A stretch of 64,000 nucleotides of DNA, from NCBI RefSeq assembly GCF_001750165.1, contig NZ_CP015411.1, positions 1,144,001 to 1,208,000 on the forward strand, read 5' to 3'. The notes under the pieces were generated by a model. The model was not told the origin of the DNA, did not search any database, and saw only the letters and a program-made list of their open reading frames with translations. Position 1 is the first letter of the stretch. The number at the start of each line of letters is the position of its first letter. Made by a program: the position numbers and the translations under genes. The stretch is from Pseudoalteromonas luteoviolacea (GTDB taxonomy: Bacteria; Pseudomonadota; Gammaproteobacteria; Enterobacterales; Alteromonadaceae). Below, piece by piece: positions 50,314-58,529 of this stretch.

Positions 50314-51477
50314 GTGCTTATTCGTTTATTCACCTTGAAGGTTATTTTTCTTTTTTTGATGCTAAATATAAAGGTAGCTATTGCAATTGAAGTGGGGGCC
50401 CAGCAATCAAATAGATACTTACCTTTGTTAAAGGGGAAGCGTGTTGGATTGATTGTTAATCAATCTTCGCGAGTGGAAGGAGAGCACTTGGTCGACTTTC
50501 TGATTGAGAATCAAGTAAATGTTGTACGGATTTTTTCTCCTGAGCATGGTTTCAGAGGTGATCAAGACGCTGGCGCGTATATTGAAAATAGTATTGATGT
50601 AAAAACCGGACTCCCTATTGTATCGCTGTATGGGAAACAAAAGCGTCCTACAAGAGATATGTTGCTTGATTTGGATGTGCTTGTTTTTGACATTCAAGAC
50701 GTTGGTGTGCGTTTTTACACTTATATCAGTACGATGCATTATATGATGCAAGCAGCAAAAGAACAGCAAAAAGCATTTATCGTGTTAGATAGGCCGAACC
50801 CTAATATTCAATATGTTGAGGGGCCTGTGCTTGATATGGCTTTTCGTTCATTTGTAGGCATGCACCCAATTCCTATTTTGCATGGAATGACTGTGGGTGA
50901 ACTTGCGCAAATGATAGAAGGGGAAGGGTGGTTAACTGGTCCAAATAAGCTGAACTTAAATATAATCCCTGTCGCCCAATATGATGCGTTAGACGACTAT
51001 ATTCTACCTGTTGCACCTAGCCCTAATTTGCCCAACCAGCAGGCGATTTATTTGTATCCTTCGTTATGTTTATTTGAAGCGACAGCAGTATCTATTGGGC
51101 GTGGGACTGATTTTCCCTTTCAAGTATTTGGCCACCATCAAGTAAGATTAGGAGAGTTTAGTTTTGTACCTCGTTCTATCATTGGAGCTGCTCGCTTTCC
51201 TAAATTAAAAGGAGAGCATGTATGGGGTCAAGATCTACGTGAAAACGCTCAAAAAGGGTTTGATTTAACTTGGTTTGTTGCAGCTTATACTGCATTTGAA
51301 CAACAAAATCAGCGCTTTGTTACATCGCCTAAGTTTTTGGATAAATTGGCGGGCACGAATATCATTAGGCTAGCACTTAAACAAGGCTTAAAAGCACATC
51401 AGATAGAAGCCATTTGGCGCCAAGAGGTGGCTGAGTTCGAGAAGAAAAGAGTGCCTTATCTGCTGTATAAGAGATAA
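50314..51477 (+). CDS. namZ: DUF1343 family exo-beta-N-acetylmuramidase (NamZ-like)
   Basis: Family characterised in Bacillus subtilis (YbbC/NamZ) as an exo-lytic enzyme releasing MurNAc from the non-reducing end of glycan. GTG start with AAGGA upstream and a signal peptide (cleavage near residue 24, after AIA) predict export. Family stretches: GKRVGLIVNQSSRV, FSPEHGFRGDQDAG, VSLYGKQKRPT, DVLVFDIQDVGVRFYTYISTM, VLDRPNPN, SIGRGTDFPFQVFG. 387 aa. Next to an RpiR/MurR-type regulator and a permease, which fits a MurNAc-scavenging role. Confidence 0.87.
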   Translation: MLIRLFTLKVIFLFLMLNIKVAIAIEVGAQQSNRYLPLLKGKRVGLIVNQSSRVEGEHLVDFLIENQVNVVRIFSPEHGFRGDQDAGAYIENSIDVKTGLPIVSLYGKQKRPTRDMLLDLDVLVFDIQDVGVRFYTYISTMHYMMQAAKEQQKAFIVLDRPNPNIQYVEGPVLDMAFRSFVGMHPIPILHGMTVGELAQMIEGEGWLTGPNKLNLNIIPVAQYDALDDYILPVAPSPNLPNQQAIYLYPSLCLFEATAVSIGRGTDFPFQVFGHHQVRLGEFSFVPRSIIGAARFPKLKGEHVWGQDLRENAQKGFDLTWFVAAYTAFEQQNQRFVTSPKFLDKLAGTNIIRLALKQGLKAHQIEAIWRQEVAEFEKKRVPYLLYKR

Positions 51478-51495
51478 GGCACATGGGATGTATTA

Positions 51496-52344
51496 CTAGA
51501 TGTTTAGCATATCACTCATGTATTCATTTGAGCGGTCTGCACGGCGTTGCCAATGCAGGTTAGACTGGGCTAAAGAAATAAATAGTACGTCAATCAAATA
51601 TCCTAATGATGCGCGTGTTAACACTGCTGAATGCTTGACCGCTTCTGTTTCTTGAATGCAGTATAAGCAATTATCTGCATATGTCGCCAACTCGCTATGT
51701 CCGTAGCGAGTCAAAGCTAAGATTTGACATTCGTTCGTCTTAGCTTGTTGTGCAAGCTTCACAATGCTTTTTACTGCACCTGAATTACTCAAACAAATAA
51801 AGAGATCATCTTTACCCATTGTAGCTACGTAACTAGCTGCACTTAACTCATCAACATGTGTGACTGCACATACGCCTAGCTTTTGTAACTTTAGTGTTAA
51901 ATCTTGAGCCATCGTATGTGTTGAACCAATCGCACACACCATTACCTTTTTGGCGCCTTTTATGGCTTGAACAGCTTGCTCAAATAGTTCTGGTGTATTT
52001 AATTTGCTGGTAGCGACAAGAGTTGCCTGCTGGTTAGCTATCAGCTTTTCTGAAATATGCGCAATAGAATCATTTTGGTCAATTTCATTTGAGAGTGGAG
52101 TATCTTCTTGTGTTTGTTCATTGAGCGCATCGACTACAGCTAATTTAAATGCTGGAAATCCTTTGTAACCCAATTTTTGAGCAAACTTTACAACACTTGA
52201 CTGACTAACTCCGGCTGATTTTGCAAGTTCTATCGAAGATAGACCACGAATTTTTGAACCTGACTTTAACGTAAAGTCTGCTAACTTTGCTTCACTTTGT
52301 GACAGTGAAGGTTTCAGAGCCTTTATTTTTACAAAAGTAGACAT
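51496..52344 (-). CDS. RpiR/MurR-family transcriptional regulator
   Basis: N-terminal RpiR-type HTH (LSSIELAKSAGVSQSSVVKFAQKLGYKGFPAFK) and a C-terminal SIS sugar-isomerase-fold sensor (MVCAIGSTHTMAQDLTLKLQKLG, LFICLSNSGAVKSIVKLAQQAK). Such proteins respond to sugar phosphates; MurR senses MurNAc-6-phosphate. 282 aa from the ATG at 52344 with AGGTGA upstream. It is convergent with namZ and divergent from the NhaC-type permease, so it probably controls both or its own divergent promoter. Confidence 0.88.
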   Translation of the reverse strand: MSTFVKIKALKPSLSQSEAKLADFTLKSGSKIRGLSSIELAKSAGVSQSSVVKFAQKLGYKGFPAFKLAVVDALNEQTQEDTPLSNEIDQNDSIAHISEKLIANQQATLVATSKLNTPELFEQAVQAIKGAKKVMVCAIGSTHTMAQDLTLKLQKLGVCAVTHVDELSAASYVATMGKDDLFICLSNSGAVKSIVKLAQQAKTNECQILALTRYGHSELATYADNCLYCIQETEAVKHSAVLTRASLGYLIDVLFISLAQSNLHWQRRADRSNEYMSDMLNI

Positions 52345-52636
52345 GAGGATCACCTGGTAACTAAAACTAACTTAAACTGTCCATATTATAGGTTCAATTG
52401 GAACGTTGCGATAGATTGTTTCGGAATATTATTGCGTTTTTTGATTTATGCGGTTCCGGTTAAGGTACTATTGTTGCATTTGTGAAATTAGGTTGCCGAA
52501 ATACTTGGCTTTTTTACTAAAGTGTTTAAGCTAGCGTGGTGATAATTTGTTCAGTTACTGTGGGGGTCACTTCCTGCAAAGTTATTTAGCTACTGGTTTC
52601 AGTGCTTTTCACCTAATCAAAACAAAAAGGAAAGCT
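52345..52636. promoter_or_regulatory. Divergent promoter region between the RpiR regulator and the permease
   Basis: 292 bp with no gene. Contains TTTCGG (52419-52424) and its inverse CCGAAA (52496-52501), a possible but weak operator pair for the regulator. Confidence 0.35.
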
Positions 52637-54013
52637 ATGTCTTGGTATTCTATTTTGCCGCCGCTAATAGCCATTGTCGTTGTTTTTTGGCGAAAAGAAG
52701 TTATTTTGGCATTAGTTCTAGCTTTAATTTCATCGGAGTTTTTACTGGTTTTCACTGCAAACAAGCAATCAGTTTTCGTTACATTTATTAATAGTATTGA
52801 ACGAATAATTGAGGTAGCAACCTCCGCAGGGAATAGTCGAATACTGGTTTTTAGTATTGTGATTGGTGCTCTACTGGCGTTTATCAGAGAATCAGGCGGG
52901 GTATCCGCCACAGTAAACAAATTGATGGATCTGGGCGTTGCTAAAAGTAGAAAGCAAGTTGGCATATTAACGATGTTTACTGGCACTGCTGTGTTTATAG
53001 AATCCAATATGAGTGTGCTTACCTCGGGCATTGTTGCTCGAGGTCTATTTGATAAATTTAAAATGAGCCGTGCCCGTCTTGCCTATATAATTGATAGCAC
53101 AAGCGCTCCTGTATGTACTTTGATTTTACTCAATGGTTGGGGAGCTTTTGTACTCGGGTTGTTAAGTAACTATGAATTGGGGCAGTCGGCGGTTAGTGTA
53201 TTGTGGGGCAGTGTAGCTTTTAATTTTTACGCGATTATCGCGTTAATGCTTGTATTTTATACCGTCGTATTTGACAAAGTACATGGTCCGATGAAGGGTG
53301 CTGAAGATGACCTTAAGCGAGAACAAATTGAGCTAGGTTCAGGCCCTCAATCGTCTAAAGCGCGGTTTATGTTACTGCCTTTAGGTACACTGATTATAGG
53401 TATGATAGGGTTTATGTTTTGGACTGGTGACGGTGTCCTTGCACATGGGAGTGGCTCAAAATCTGTGCTTTATGCAACCACTCTAGCATGTTCAGTTGCT
53501 TACTTATTGCTCATAATAGAACGACAATTTACACACCACCAGCTAGTCGATATCGGCTTTAAAGGCATGGGCGAGTTGTTACCTTTAGTGAGTATTGTAT
53601 TACTTTCGTTGACATTAGGTGCCAGTTTAAAGGAGTTAGGAACAGGTGTGTTTGTCGCTAAGTTAGTTGGAGCCTATTTACCGATTTACCTCATTGTGCC
53701 AGCCATATTTTTAACTGGGGCCATGATGTCTTTTACAACGGGTACATCTTGGGGAACATTTGCTATTTTAATACCAATTGGCGTGCCACTAATTCAAACT
53801 TTAGGGTTGCCTCCTTCATTAGTGGTCGGTGCGATTTTGAGTGGTGGCGTATTCGGAGATCATTGTTCGCCCATTTCTGATACCACGGCAGTGTCTGCAT
53901 TGGCATCAGGTTGCGACTTATTAACACATGTAAAAACCCAGCTTCCCTACGCATTAACAGGAGGAGCACTAGCGCTTACTGGGTTTATTGTGGCGGGCTT
54001 TATCCTCCTTTAA
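52637..54013 (+). CDS. NhaC-family Na+/H+ antiporter-type permease
   Basis: 458-aa polytopic membrane protein. NhaC-family features: GTAVFIESNMSVLTSGIVARGL, SFTTGTSWGTFAILIPIGVPL and GDHCSPISDTTAVSALASGCDLLTH. The ATG at 52637 has AAGGAAAG upstream; the longer frame is non-coding-looking. Adjacency to namZ and an RpiR regulator suggests it may import a cell-wall amino sugar or its peptide rather than only exchange Na+ for H+; that is inference from context. Confidence 0.85.
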   Translation: MSWYSILPPLIAIVVVFWRKEVILALVLALISSEFLLVFTANKQSVFVTFINSIERIIEVATSAGNSRILVFSIVIGALLAFIRESGGVSATVNKLMDLGVAKSRKQVGILTMFTGTAVFIESNMSVLTSGIVARGLFDKFKMSRARLAYIIDSTSAPVCTLILLNGWGAFVLGLLSNYELGQSAVSVLWGSVAFNFYAIIALMLVFYTVVFDKVHGPMKGAEDDLKREQIELGSGPQSSKARFMLLPLGTLIIGMIGFMFWTGDGVLAHGSGSKSVLYATTLACSVAYLLLIIERQFTHHQLVDIGFKGMGELLPLVSIVLLSLTLGASLKELGTGVFVAKLVGAYLPIYLIVPAIFLTGAMMSFTTGTSWGTFAILIPIGVPLIQTLGLPPSLVVGAILSGGVFGDHCSPISDTTAVSALASGCDLLTHVKTQLPYALTGGALALTGFIVAGFILL

Positions 54014-54639
54014 GGGCAGGCATAAAGGCCTTTGCCTGATGACGGCGCGGTAATGTTAATTAGCTGACCAGATTGGTTTTTACTTAAAGCTAAAAGTTGT
54101 CCTTGCTGGTAGTCAAATGCACGCTCTTCGGGCACAATCAATTCATTGAGTAAGCTTTCTCGTACTTCAATTAATGTTTGATTATTGCAGTCTGCGATAA
54201 ACCAAACGCCCTCTTGTGAGTGCACTAACTTGCCATAGAACTGGCTGATCTTTAGTAATTTTTCTTTTGAACCTGTTAGTGCTTCGTCTAATTGTGTTTT
54301 TTGTTGTGCAATCGTTGTTTGATAACTTCCCTCCACAATATTATGTGTTTCAACAATATCGTACTGTTGTGCTGAGAACGAGTTGGGCTCAAGTTGTGCG
54401 AGGAACACTTCAAAGTCGTAAAGAATATTCTGCAATGACAAACTGCCAACAAGCGCAACTAGACAGCAGGAGCTAGCCCATAAGCTCGTTCTTAGCCAAA
54501 ATTGTCTTGTGTGTTTACGGTTTTCAAGTCGACTTAGCCTTTTCAATTTACGGACTTGCTTAGGCGACATTTTGTGATGCCTTTTAGCTGCACTATACGC
54601 TTGCTGGAGTTCATTTATTTTCGGCTGTGAGTCGTTCAT
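54010..54639 (-). CDS. Candidate membrane anti-sigma factor (unknown family)
   Basis: 209 aa with a cytoplasmic basic N-terminus (ELQQAYSAAKRHHKMSPKQVRKLKRLSRLENRK), one membrane helix (about residues 49-68) and a periplasmic C-terminal domain of about 140 residues with two cysteines (ADCNNQ and the end LYACP). It overlaps the ECF sigma gene by 4 bp (ATGA), the usual arrangement for a sigma and its anti-sigma factor. No zinc anti-sigma (HxxxCxxC) motif is present, so if it is an anti-sigma it is of a different type. It overlaps the permease 3' end by 4 bp. Confidence 0.65.
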   Translation of the reverse strand: MNDSQPKINELQQAYSAAKRHHKMSPKQVRKLKRLSRLENRKHTRQFWLRTSLWASSCCLVALVGSLSLQNILYDFEVFLAQLEPNSFSAQQYDIVETHNIVEGSYQTTIAQQKTQLDEALTGSKEKLLKISQFYGKLVHSQEGVWFIADCNNQTLIEVRESLLNELIVPEERAFDYQQGQLLALSKNQSGQLINITAPSSGKGLYACP

Positions 54640-55193
54640 CTCTGCTCTCCTAAAATTTGTTTCAATTGTTGCTTTGCGTATCTTAAGCGTGTTTTAACTG
54701 TTTCTGGGTTAGCGGTAGTGATCTGTGCAATTTGCTTCAGCGAAAACCCTTCTAGTTGCAGACAAATAGCTTCTTTTTGTGCCTGGGGTAATTCCTTAAT
54801 TGCGCTGTATAATTGCTCGCAGCAAGCGGACGTGAAACTGCTGTCGTCATCTTCTGTGCAAATATCTGTATTGTCGCTGTCACATATGTGTTTATTCTGT
54901 TTGCGGAATTCGTCAATTAATGCGTTACGTGCGATCCTAAATATATACGCCTTTGGTGTGTGGTTACTTTGATAATATTGACGCTTTTCAACAATTGAAA
55001 GCCACGTTTTTTGGCATATATCTTCAGCTGTTTGGGGATCACTCTGAGTGCATAAATAGTGATAAAGGTCGGGGTTAAAATTATCAATTGCCTGTTCTAG
55101 ATAACGATTTTCACCGCTGCGTTTAAATTCATACAGAGGGTCATGTGCTTCTGTTTTGTCTTGGATAAACCAGTTTTTTATTGCAAGTAGCAT
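54636..55193 (-). CDS. ECF-family RNA polymerase sigma factor
   Basis: 185 aa. Sigma-2 region: NFNPDLYHYLCTQSDPQTAEDICQKTWLSIVEKRQYYQSNHTPKAYIFRIARNALIDEFRKQ (DICQKTWL is the core-binding part). Sigma-4: ELPQAQKEAICLQLEGFSLKQIAQITTANPETVKTRLRYAKQQLKQ. No FecI-specific features. Probably regulates a promoter class that cannot be predicted here; the only partner visible is the downstream membrane protein gene. Confidence 0.92.
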   Translation of the reverse strand: MLLAIKNWFIQDKTEAHDPLYEFKRSGENRYLEQAIDNFNPDLYHYLCTQSDPQTAEDICQKTWLSIVEKRQYYQSNHTPKAYIFRIARNALIDEFRKQNKHICDSDNTDICTEDDDSSFTSACCEQLYSAIKELPQAQKEAICLQLEGFSLKQIAQITTANPETVKTRLRYAKQQLKQILGEQR

Positions 55194-55242
55194 AGGCTCT
55201 CCGTAGTTAATTTTTTATTTATTTCACGAGTTCTGTATATTT

Positions 55243-55269
55243 AAACCGCTGGGTTGTCTCCAGCGGTTT
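55243..55269 (-). terminator. Hairpin terminator between tonB and the ECF sigma gene
   Basis: Perfect stem AAACCGCTGG/CCAGCGGTTT with a seven-base loop, just after the tonB stop. The T run is short (TTT then A/T). Confidence 0.65.
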
Positions 55270-55281
55270 TGCGCAGTTTTG

Positions 55282-55926
55282 TCACTGGCTTAAATTAAAC
55301 TCTAACACAACTGACTGCCCAGCTTGAACGACCGGCTTGCCATTTATCATTTTAGGGCGGTACTTCCAACGTTTCAGTGCCTTGAGTGCTGCGCGGTTAA
55401 ACACCCGTTTTGGTTTTGCATCGATAACTTGGGCATCAATCACTTGTCCATTGGGCGAGATACTAAATGCTAACTGAACCCAGCCTTCTATACCATCTCT
55501 TGCTGCAATGGCAGGGTATGTTGGCTCAATGCGCACGATAGGGGCCGCGTGGGTATCACTTATTTGTAATGTACTGTTCATCTGAATGGGAGACGACTTT
55601 ACGCCAGATGTTATATTTACCTCTACATTAACGCCTGTGGTTTCAGCTGGGGGCGTATTTGGTTTAGGTGGTGCTTTTTGTGCAGGCTTTGGAGGAGGAG
55701 GAAGCACTCGATGGGTTCTCACTGGGCTATCCTCAATATCTTGAGCGATAATAACATCAATTACCGGTGGCTGTTCAGCGATGAACACTTTGTCTTGGCT
55801 AATCAATTGATGCATGAACGCAAATAAAGAGAACGTAACTACAAGTGCGCCAATGAATGATAAAACGAGTTTATTAAGTGCTTTATATGGTGCAGTTAAT
55901 TGTATCTTCGTCATTGTATTTGTCAT
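55282..55926 (-). CDS. TonB-family energy transducer
   Basis: Inner-membrane-anchored protein that delivers proton-motive force to TonB-dependent outer-membrane receptors. N-terminal membrane helix (about residues 22-42), a proline-rich spacer (PPPPKPAQKAPPKPNTPP) and a C-terminal TonB domain (IVRIEPTYPAIAARDGIEGWVQLAFSISPNGQVIDAQVIDAKPKRVFNRAALKALKRWKYRP). 214 aa. No exbB/exbD are adjacent. RBS GAGGAG six bases before the ATG. Confidence 0.9.
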   Translation of the reverse strand: MTNTMTKIQLTAPYKALNKLVLSFIGALVVTFSLFAFMHQLISQDKVFIAEQPPVIDVIIAQDIEDSPVRTHRVLPPPPKPAQKAPPKPNTPPAETTGVNVEVNITSGVKSSPIQMNSTLQISDTHAAPIVRIEPTYPAIAARDGIEGWVQLAFSISPNGQVIDAQVIDAKPKRVFNRAALKALKRWKYRPKMINGKPVVQAGQSVVLEFNLSQ

Positions 55927-56042
55927 AATTTTCTCCTCTTTTTGCTAGTAAAACGGACTAGGTCAAAAAAAGGGGTGATATATTTTTTTATTTTCTTTTT
56001 TAAGTCATTAAAATGCTCTGAAGTCGCTCAATAGGAAAAACC

Positions 56043-56549
56043 ATGCAGTTACAAGATATTGATAAATCAAAGTACAGACAACATCTCAATTGGGTCATTG
56101 GTATATGCATTATTAGTTTAACCGCTGGCAGTTTAGGGATTGCTCAACTATTGATCCGCTTTTTTCCAGATGCTGATGGCAGCCATTTTCACTGGAACTT
56201 GCTTGGGGTAATCATAACATGTGTTGTTATCACGCTTATTTTGAAAAAAGTTAAGTATCACCCGTTTATGACTGAAGTTGTCTATGTGTGGGAGTTAAAG
56301 CAAGCGCTGAATCAAGTAACACGCAAAATGCCTAGATTAAAAAAGGCGGCTGTGCAGGGCGATGTAGATGCCATGCTTGCCATACAATTTAGTTATACAG
56401 GCTCTCGGCAATTGTGGAACCTAGATGATAATACAATTACCATGGAAGAACTGACTATGTGGCAAGCAGAGCTCGATAGTTTGGCGAAGAAATACGATGC
56501 GACGTTAGATGTTAAGCAATACGATGAAAAGATATTGCAAAATTTTTAA
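56043..56549 (+). CDS. DUF3087 family membrane protein
   Basis: 168 aa, two N-terminal helices (about 17-37 and 50-68) followed by a soluble helical domain (ELKQALNQVTRKMPRLKKAAVQGDVDAMLAIQFSYTGSRQLWNLDDNTITMEEL). I believe this is the DUF3087 family; function unknown. Its stop codon overlaps that of the convergent diguanylate cyclase by 4 bp. Confidence 0.8.
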   Translation: MQLQDIDKSKYRQHLNWVIGICIISLTAGSLGIAQLLIRFFPDADGSHFHWNLLGVIITCVVITLILKKVKYHPFMTEVVYVWELKQALNQVTRKMPRLKKAAVQGDVDAMLAIQFSYTGSRQLWNLDDNTITMEELTMWQAELDSLAKKYDATLDVKQYDEKILQNF

Positions 56550-58105
56550 GTAGAATAAAAAGTAAATTGATTCTTAGAAGTCTTTTTAATTGAGTACATG
56601 GCGACATCGGCACACTCGACCAAGCCTTTTAAAGTATTAGCGTGTGTAGGAAAGTGCGAAATTCCAATACTGACACCTACATGCAACTTTAGCTGGTGTC
56701 CATTTCGCTCATATAGTGTCGGTGTATTAATGGCCTCGAGGAGTTGTTGGGCAATGTTGTTGATGGTATGTCTGTCAGAAGTTTTAATTGCGACGACAAA
56801 CTCATCACCGCCCCAACGGCACACCAAATCGCTGTTGGAAACAATATAAGAAATGCTCTGTGCAACATGTTTCAACACTTCATCTCCGGCATTATGCCCA
56901 TAAATATCGTTTATCGGTTTAAATTCATCAAGATCGAGCAACAACAAGCTAAATTCAGTATTTGAATCAATCCAATCAATCAGTGTAAGCTCAGCGCCAT
57001 AGCGATTATATAAGCTGGTCAAACTGTCTCTTTGTGCACGATGACTGAGTTGGTTGAGCATGGTTTTCCGTGAAGTAATGTCAGCCAAGAATACTTGAAA
57101 GTACCATTGCCCGTCACTTTCAGTGTTAAGAATAATGATGCTTAACCAGACCGACGATAATGTGAGTGGATTCGTAAATTCAAACTCAGCCTGCATAACT
57201 TGCTTTTGCTTTATGCTGTTTTCGGTAAACGTATATAAAATATCAGGGGTTTTGCAGTATTGCCCTAGGTTATCAGGGAAGCGTTCTTCACAATCTACTC
57301 CCATACCTGCCAGTAAGTCTTTGGCTGCATCATTAACCAACGTAACATCACCTTGTTCTCGAACAAGCAGTGTAGGGGATGAACTTCTCTCAAACATCAA
57401 GCGAAACCTTTTTTCAAGCTGCTCTATTTCGAGCCGCAAGCTGCGCTCTTGCTCGAAGAGCATTTCGGTATTGCTTAGCATTGCATTGATATTTTTTCCT
57501 ATCTTACCTATTTCGGTGTGTTCATGGTCTTCACTAATTTTAATTCGGTGTGCGCTTCCTGGGATGATACTCGTGAGTTGTTGGCTTAGTTGTCCTAGCG
57601 GTTTAGAAATCAGCAAGAACGAAAAGACTGCAAAAAGCAATAACATCGGGATAATTACAATAAGCAGTGTTTGCACTGAAGACAGCGCAATTTCGCGAGC
57701 ATTTTGGCGAATAAATTGTGTATTTGGCACAACGTGGATAAAGCCTATGTTCTCCTGCAAGATAAACGGGTTAGGTAAGTTAAAAGATTGCGCGTCGCGC
57801 TCTGTGAATAGGATGCTTTTAGCGAGTACCGTTTGTTGGTTAGTCAATGCGGCAGACTGTATGATGTCATTACTCACTAAGCCATTTACAACTTCATTCG
57901 CTAAATCTTTGTCTTCTAAATATGCCGCAATGGATGCCGTTGACGAAATTGTTTGACTGATCTGTGAAACTGCTTCATCGGAGTGTCTTAACTCGGTTTC
58001 GAAGACGTAGGTGTAATAGATATACGCATACACAGCAGAAAATATAAAAGTTGAAAAACTTAAAATTATCATCAATCTAATTATCAAGCTTTGTCTACTT
58101 AGCAA
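56546..58105 (-). CDS. Diguanylate cyclase with periplasmic sensor, HAMP and PAS domains
   Basis: Synthesises c-di-GMP from GTP. Order: TM1 (about 8-30), periplasmic sensor of about 115 residues, TM2 (about 148-170), HAMP (about 172-225), a PAS-like domain (about 240-350) and a GGDEF domain with CRWGGDEFVVAI near residue 429. The RxxD inhibitory I-site is replaced by SNSD, so product inhibition is probably weak. The start is TTG at 58105, overlapping the upstream PstS-like gene by 11 bp; an ATG at 58072 would shorten TM1. 519 aa. The third gene of a porin, PstS-like and DGC operon. Confidence 0.92.
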   Translation of the reverse strand: MLSRQSLIIRLMIILSFSTFIFSAVYAYIYYTYVFETELRHSDEAVSQISQTISSTASIAAYLEDKDLANEVVNGLVSNDIIQSAALTNQQTVLAKSILFTERDAQSFNLPNPFILQENIGFIHVVPNTQFIRQNAREIALSSVQTLLIVIIPMLLLFAVFSFLLISKPLGQLSQQLTSIIPGSAHRIKISEDHEHTEIGKIGKNINAMLSNTEMLFEQERSLRLEIEQLEKRFRLMFERSSSPTLLVREQGDVTLVNDAAKDLLAGMGVDCEERFPDNLGQYCKTPDILYTFTENSIKQKQVMQAEFEFTNPLTLSSVWLSIIILNTESDGQWYFQVFLADITSRKTMLNQLSHRAQRDSLTSLYNRYGAELTLIDWIDSNTEFSLLLLDLDEFKPINDIYGHNAGDEVLKHVAQSISYIVSNSDLVCRWGGDEFVVAIKTSDRHTINNIAQQLLEAINTPTLYERNGHQLKLHVGVSIGISHFPTHANTLKGLVECADVAMYSIKKTSKNQFTFYST

Positions 58106-58529
58106 AACGGTACACTACTTTTAGTTCATCAGTAACAGCAGTTGCTGGAATGTAAGCAATTGCGCTTGGGGTTGTCTTTACTTTATCAATTATAGCGTCA
58201 ATTGTTGGGTACGCCTGAGGAGGAGAAGCCTTACCACTAAACTTTACTCGTGACCAATACGCATTTATTTGGGTAATACTGCGCCCAGTAAGGGTCTCGA
58301 AGAAGATATCGCGCAGGTTATGTCCTTTGGTGTAGTCTAAAGTGACAGCTAGGTGACCATTGGGAAACGCAAGATATTTGCCCATATACATATCAATCAG
58401 TTGTCGCTTTTCAATACGTTCAATTGGGTTATGTTTATTGACAACGATGACAAGGTTACTCTCAGCAGACACAAAGCTGCACCAAATAAGTACCAGTACC
58501 AGCGATAGACTCGATAACACTCTATTCAT
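58095..58529 (-). CDS. Small PstS-like periplasmic substrate-binding protein
   Basis: 144 aa with a signal peptide (cleavage near residue 22, after VSA). The mature domain resembles a single lobe of the PBP-like phosphate-binding superfamily: LVIVVNKHNPIERIEKRQLIDMYMGKYLAFPNG, FFETLTGRSITQINAYWSRVKFSGKASPP and TPSAIAYIPATAV. About half the length of PstS. It overlaps the porin by one base (TAATG) and the DGC by 11 bp, so translation is coupled. It may bind a ligand that the DGC or porin uses. Confidence 0.8.
   Translation of the reverse strand: MNRVLSSLSLVLVLIWCSFVSAESNLVIVVNKHNPIERIEKRQLIDMYMGKYLAFPNGHLAVTLDYTKGHNLRDIFFETLTGRSITQINAYWSRVKFSGKASPPQAYPTIDAIIDKVKTTPSAIAYIPATAVTDELKVVYRFAK

Noticed and set aside
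57123..57956. 277-codon ORF antisense to the diguanylate cyclase
   Set aside because: Ser/Cys-rich composition, no RBS, and the opposite strand encodes intact HAMP and PAS domains.
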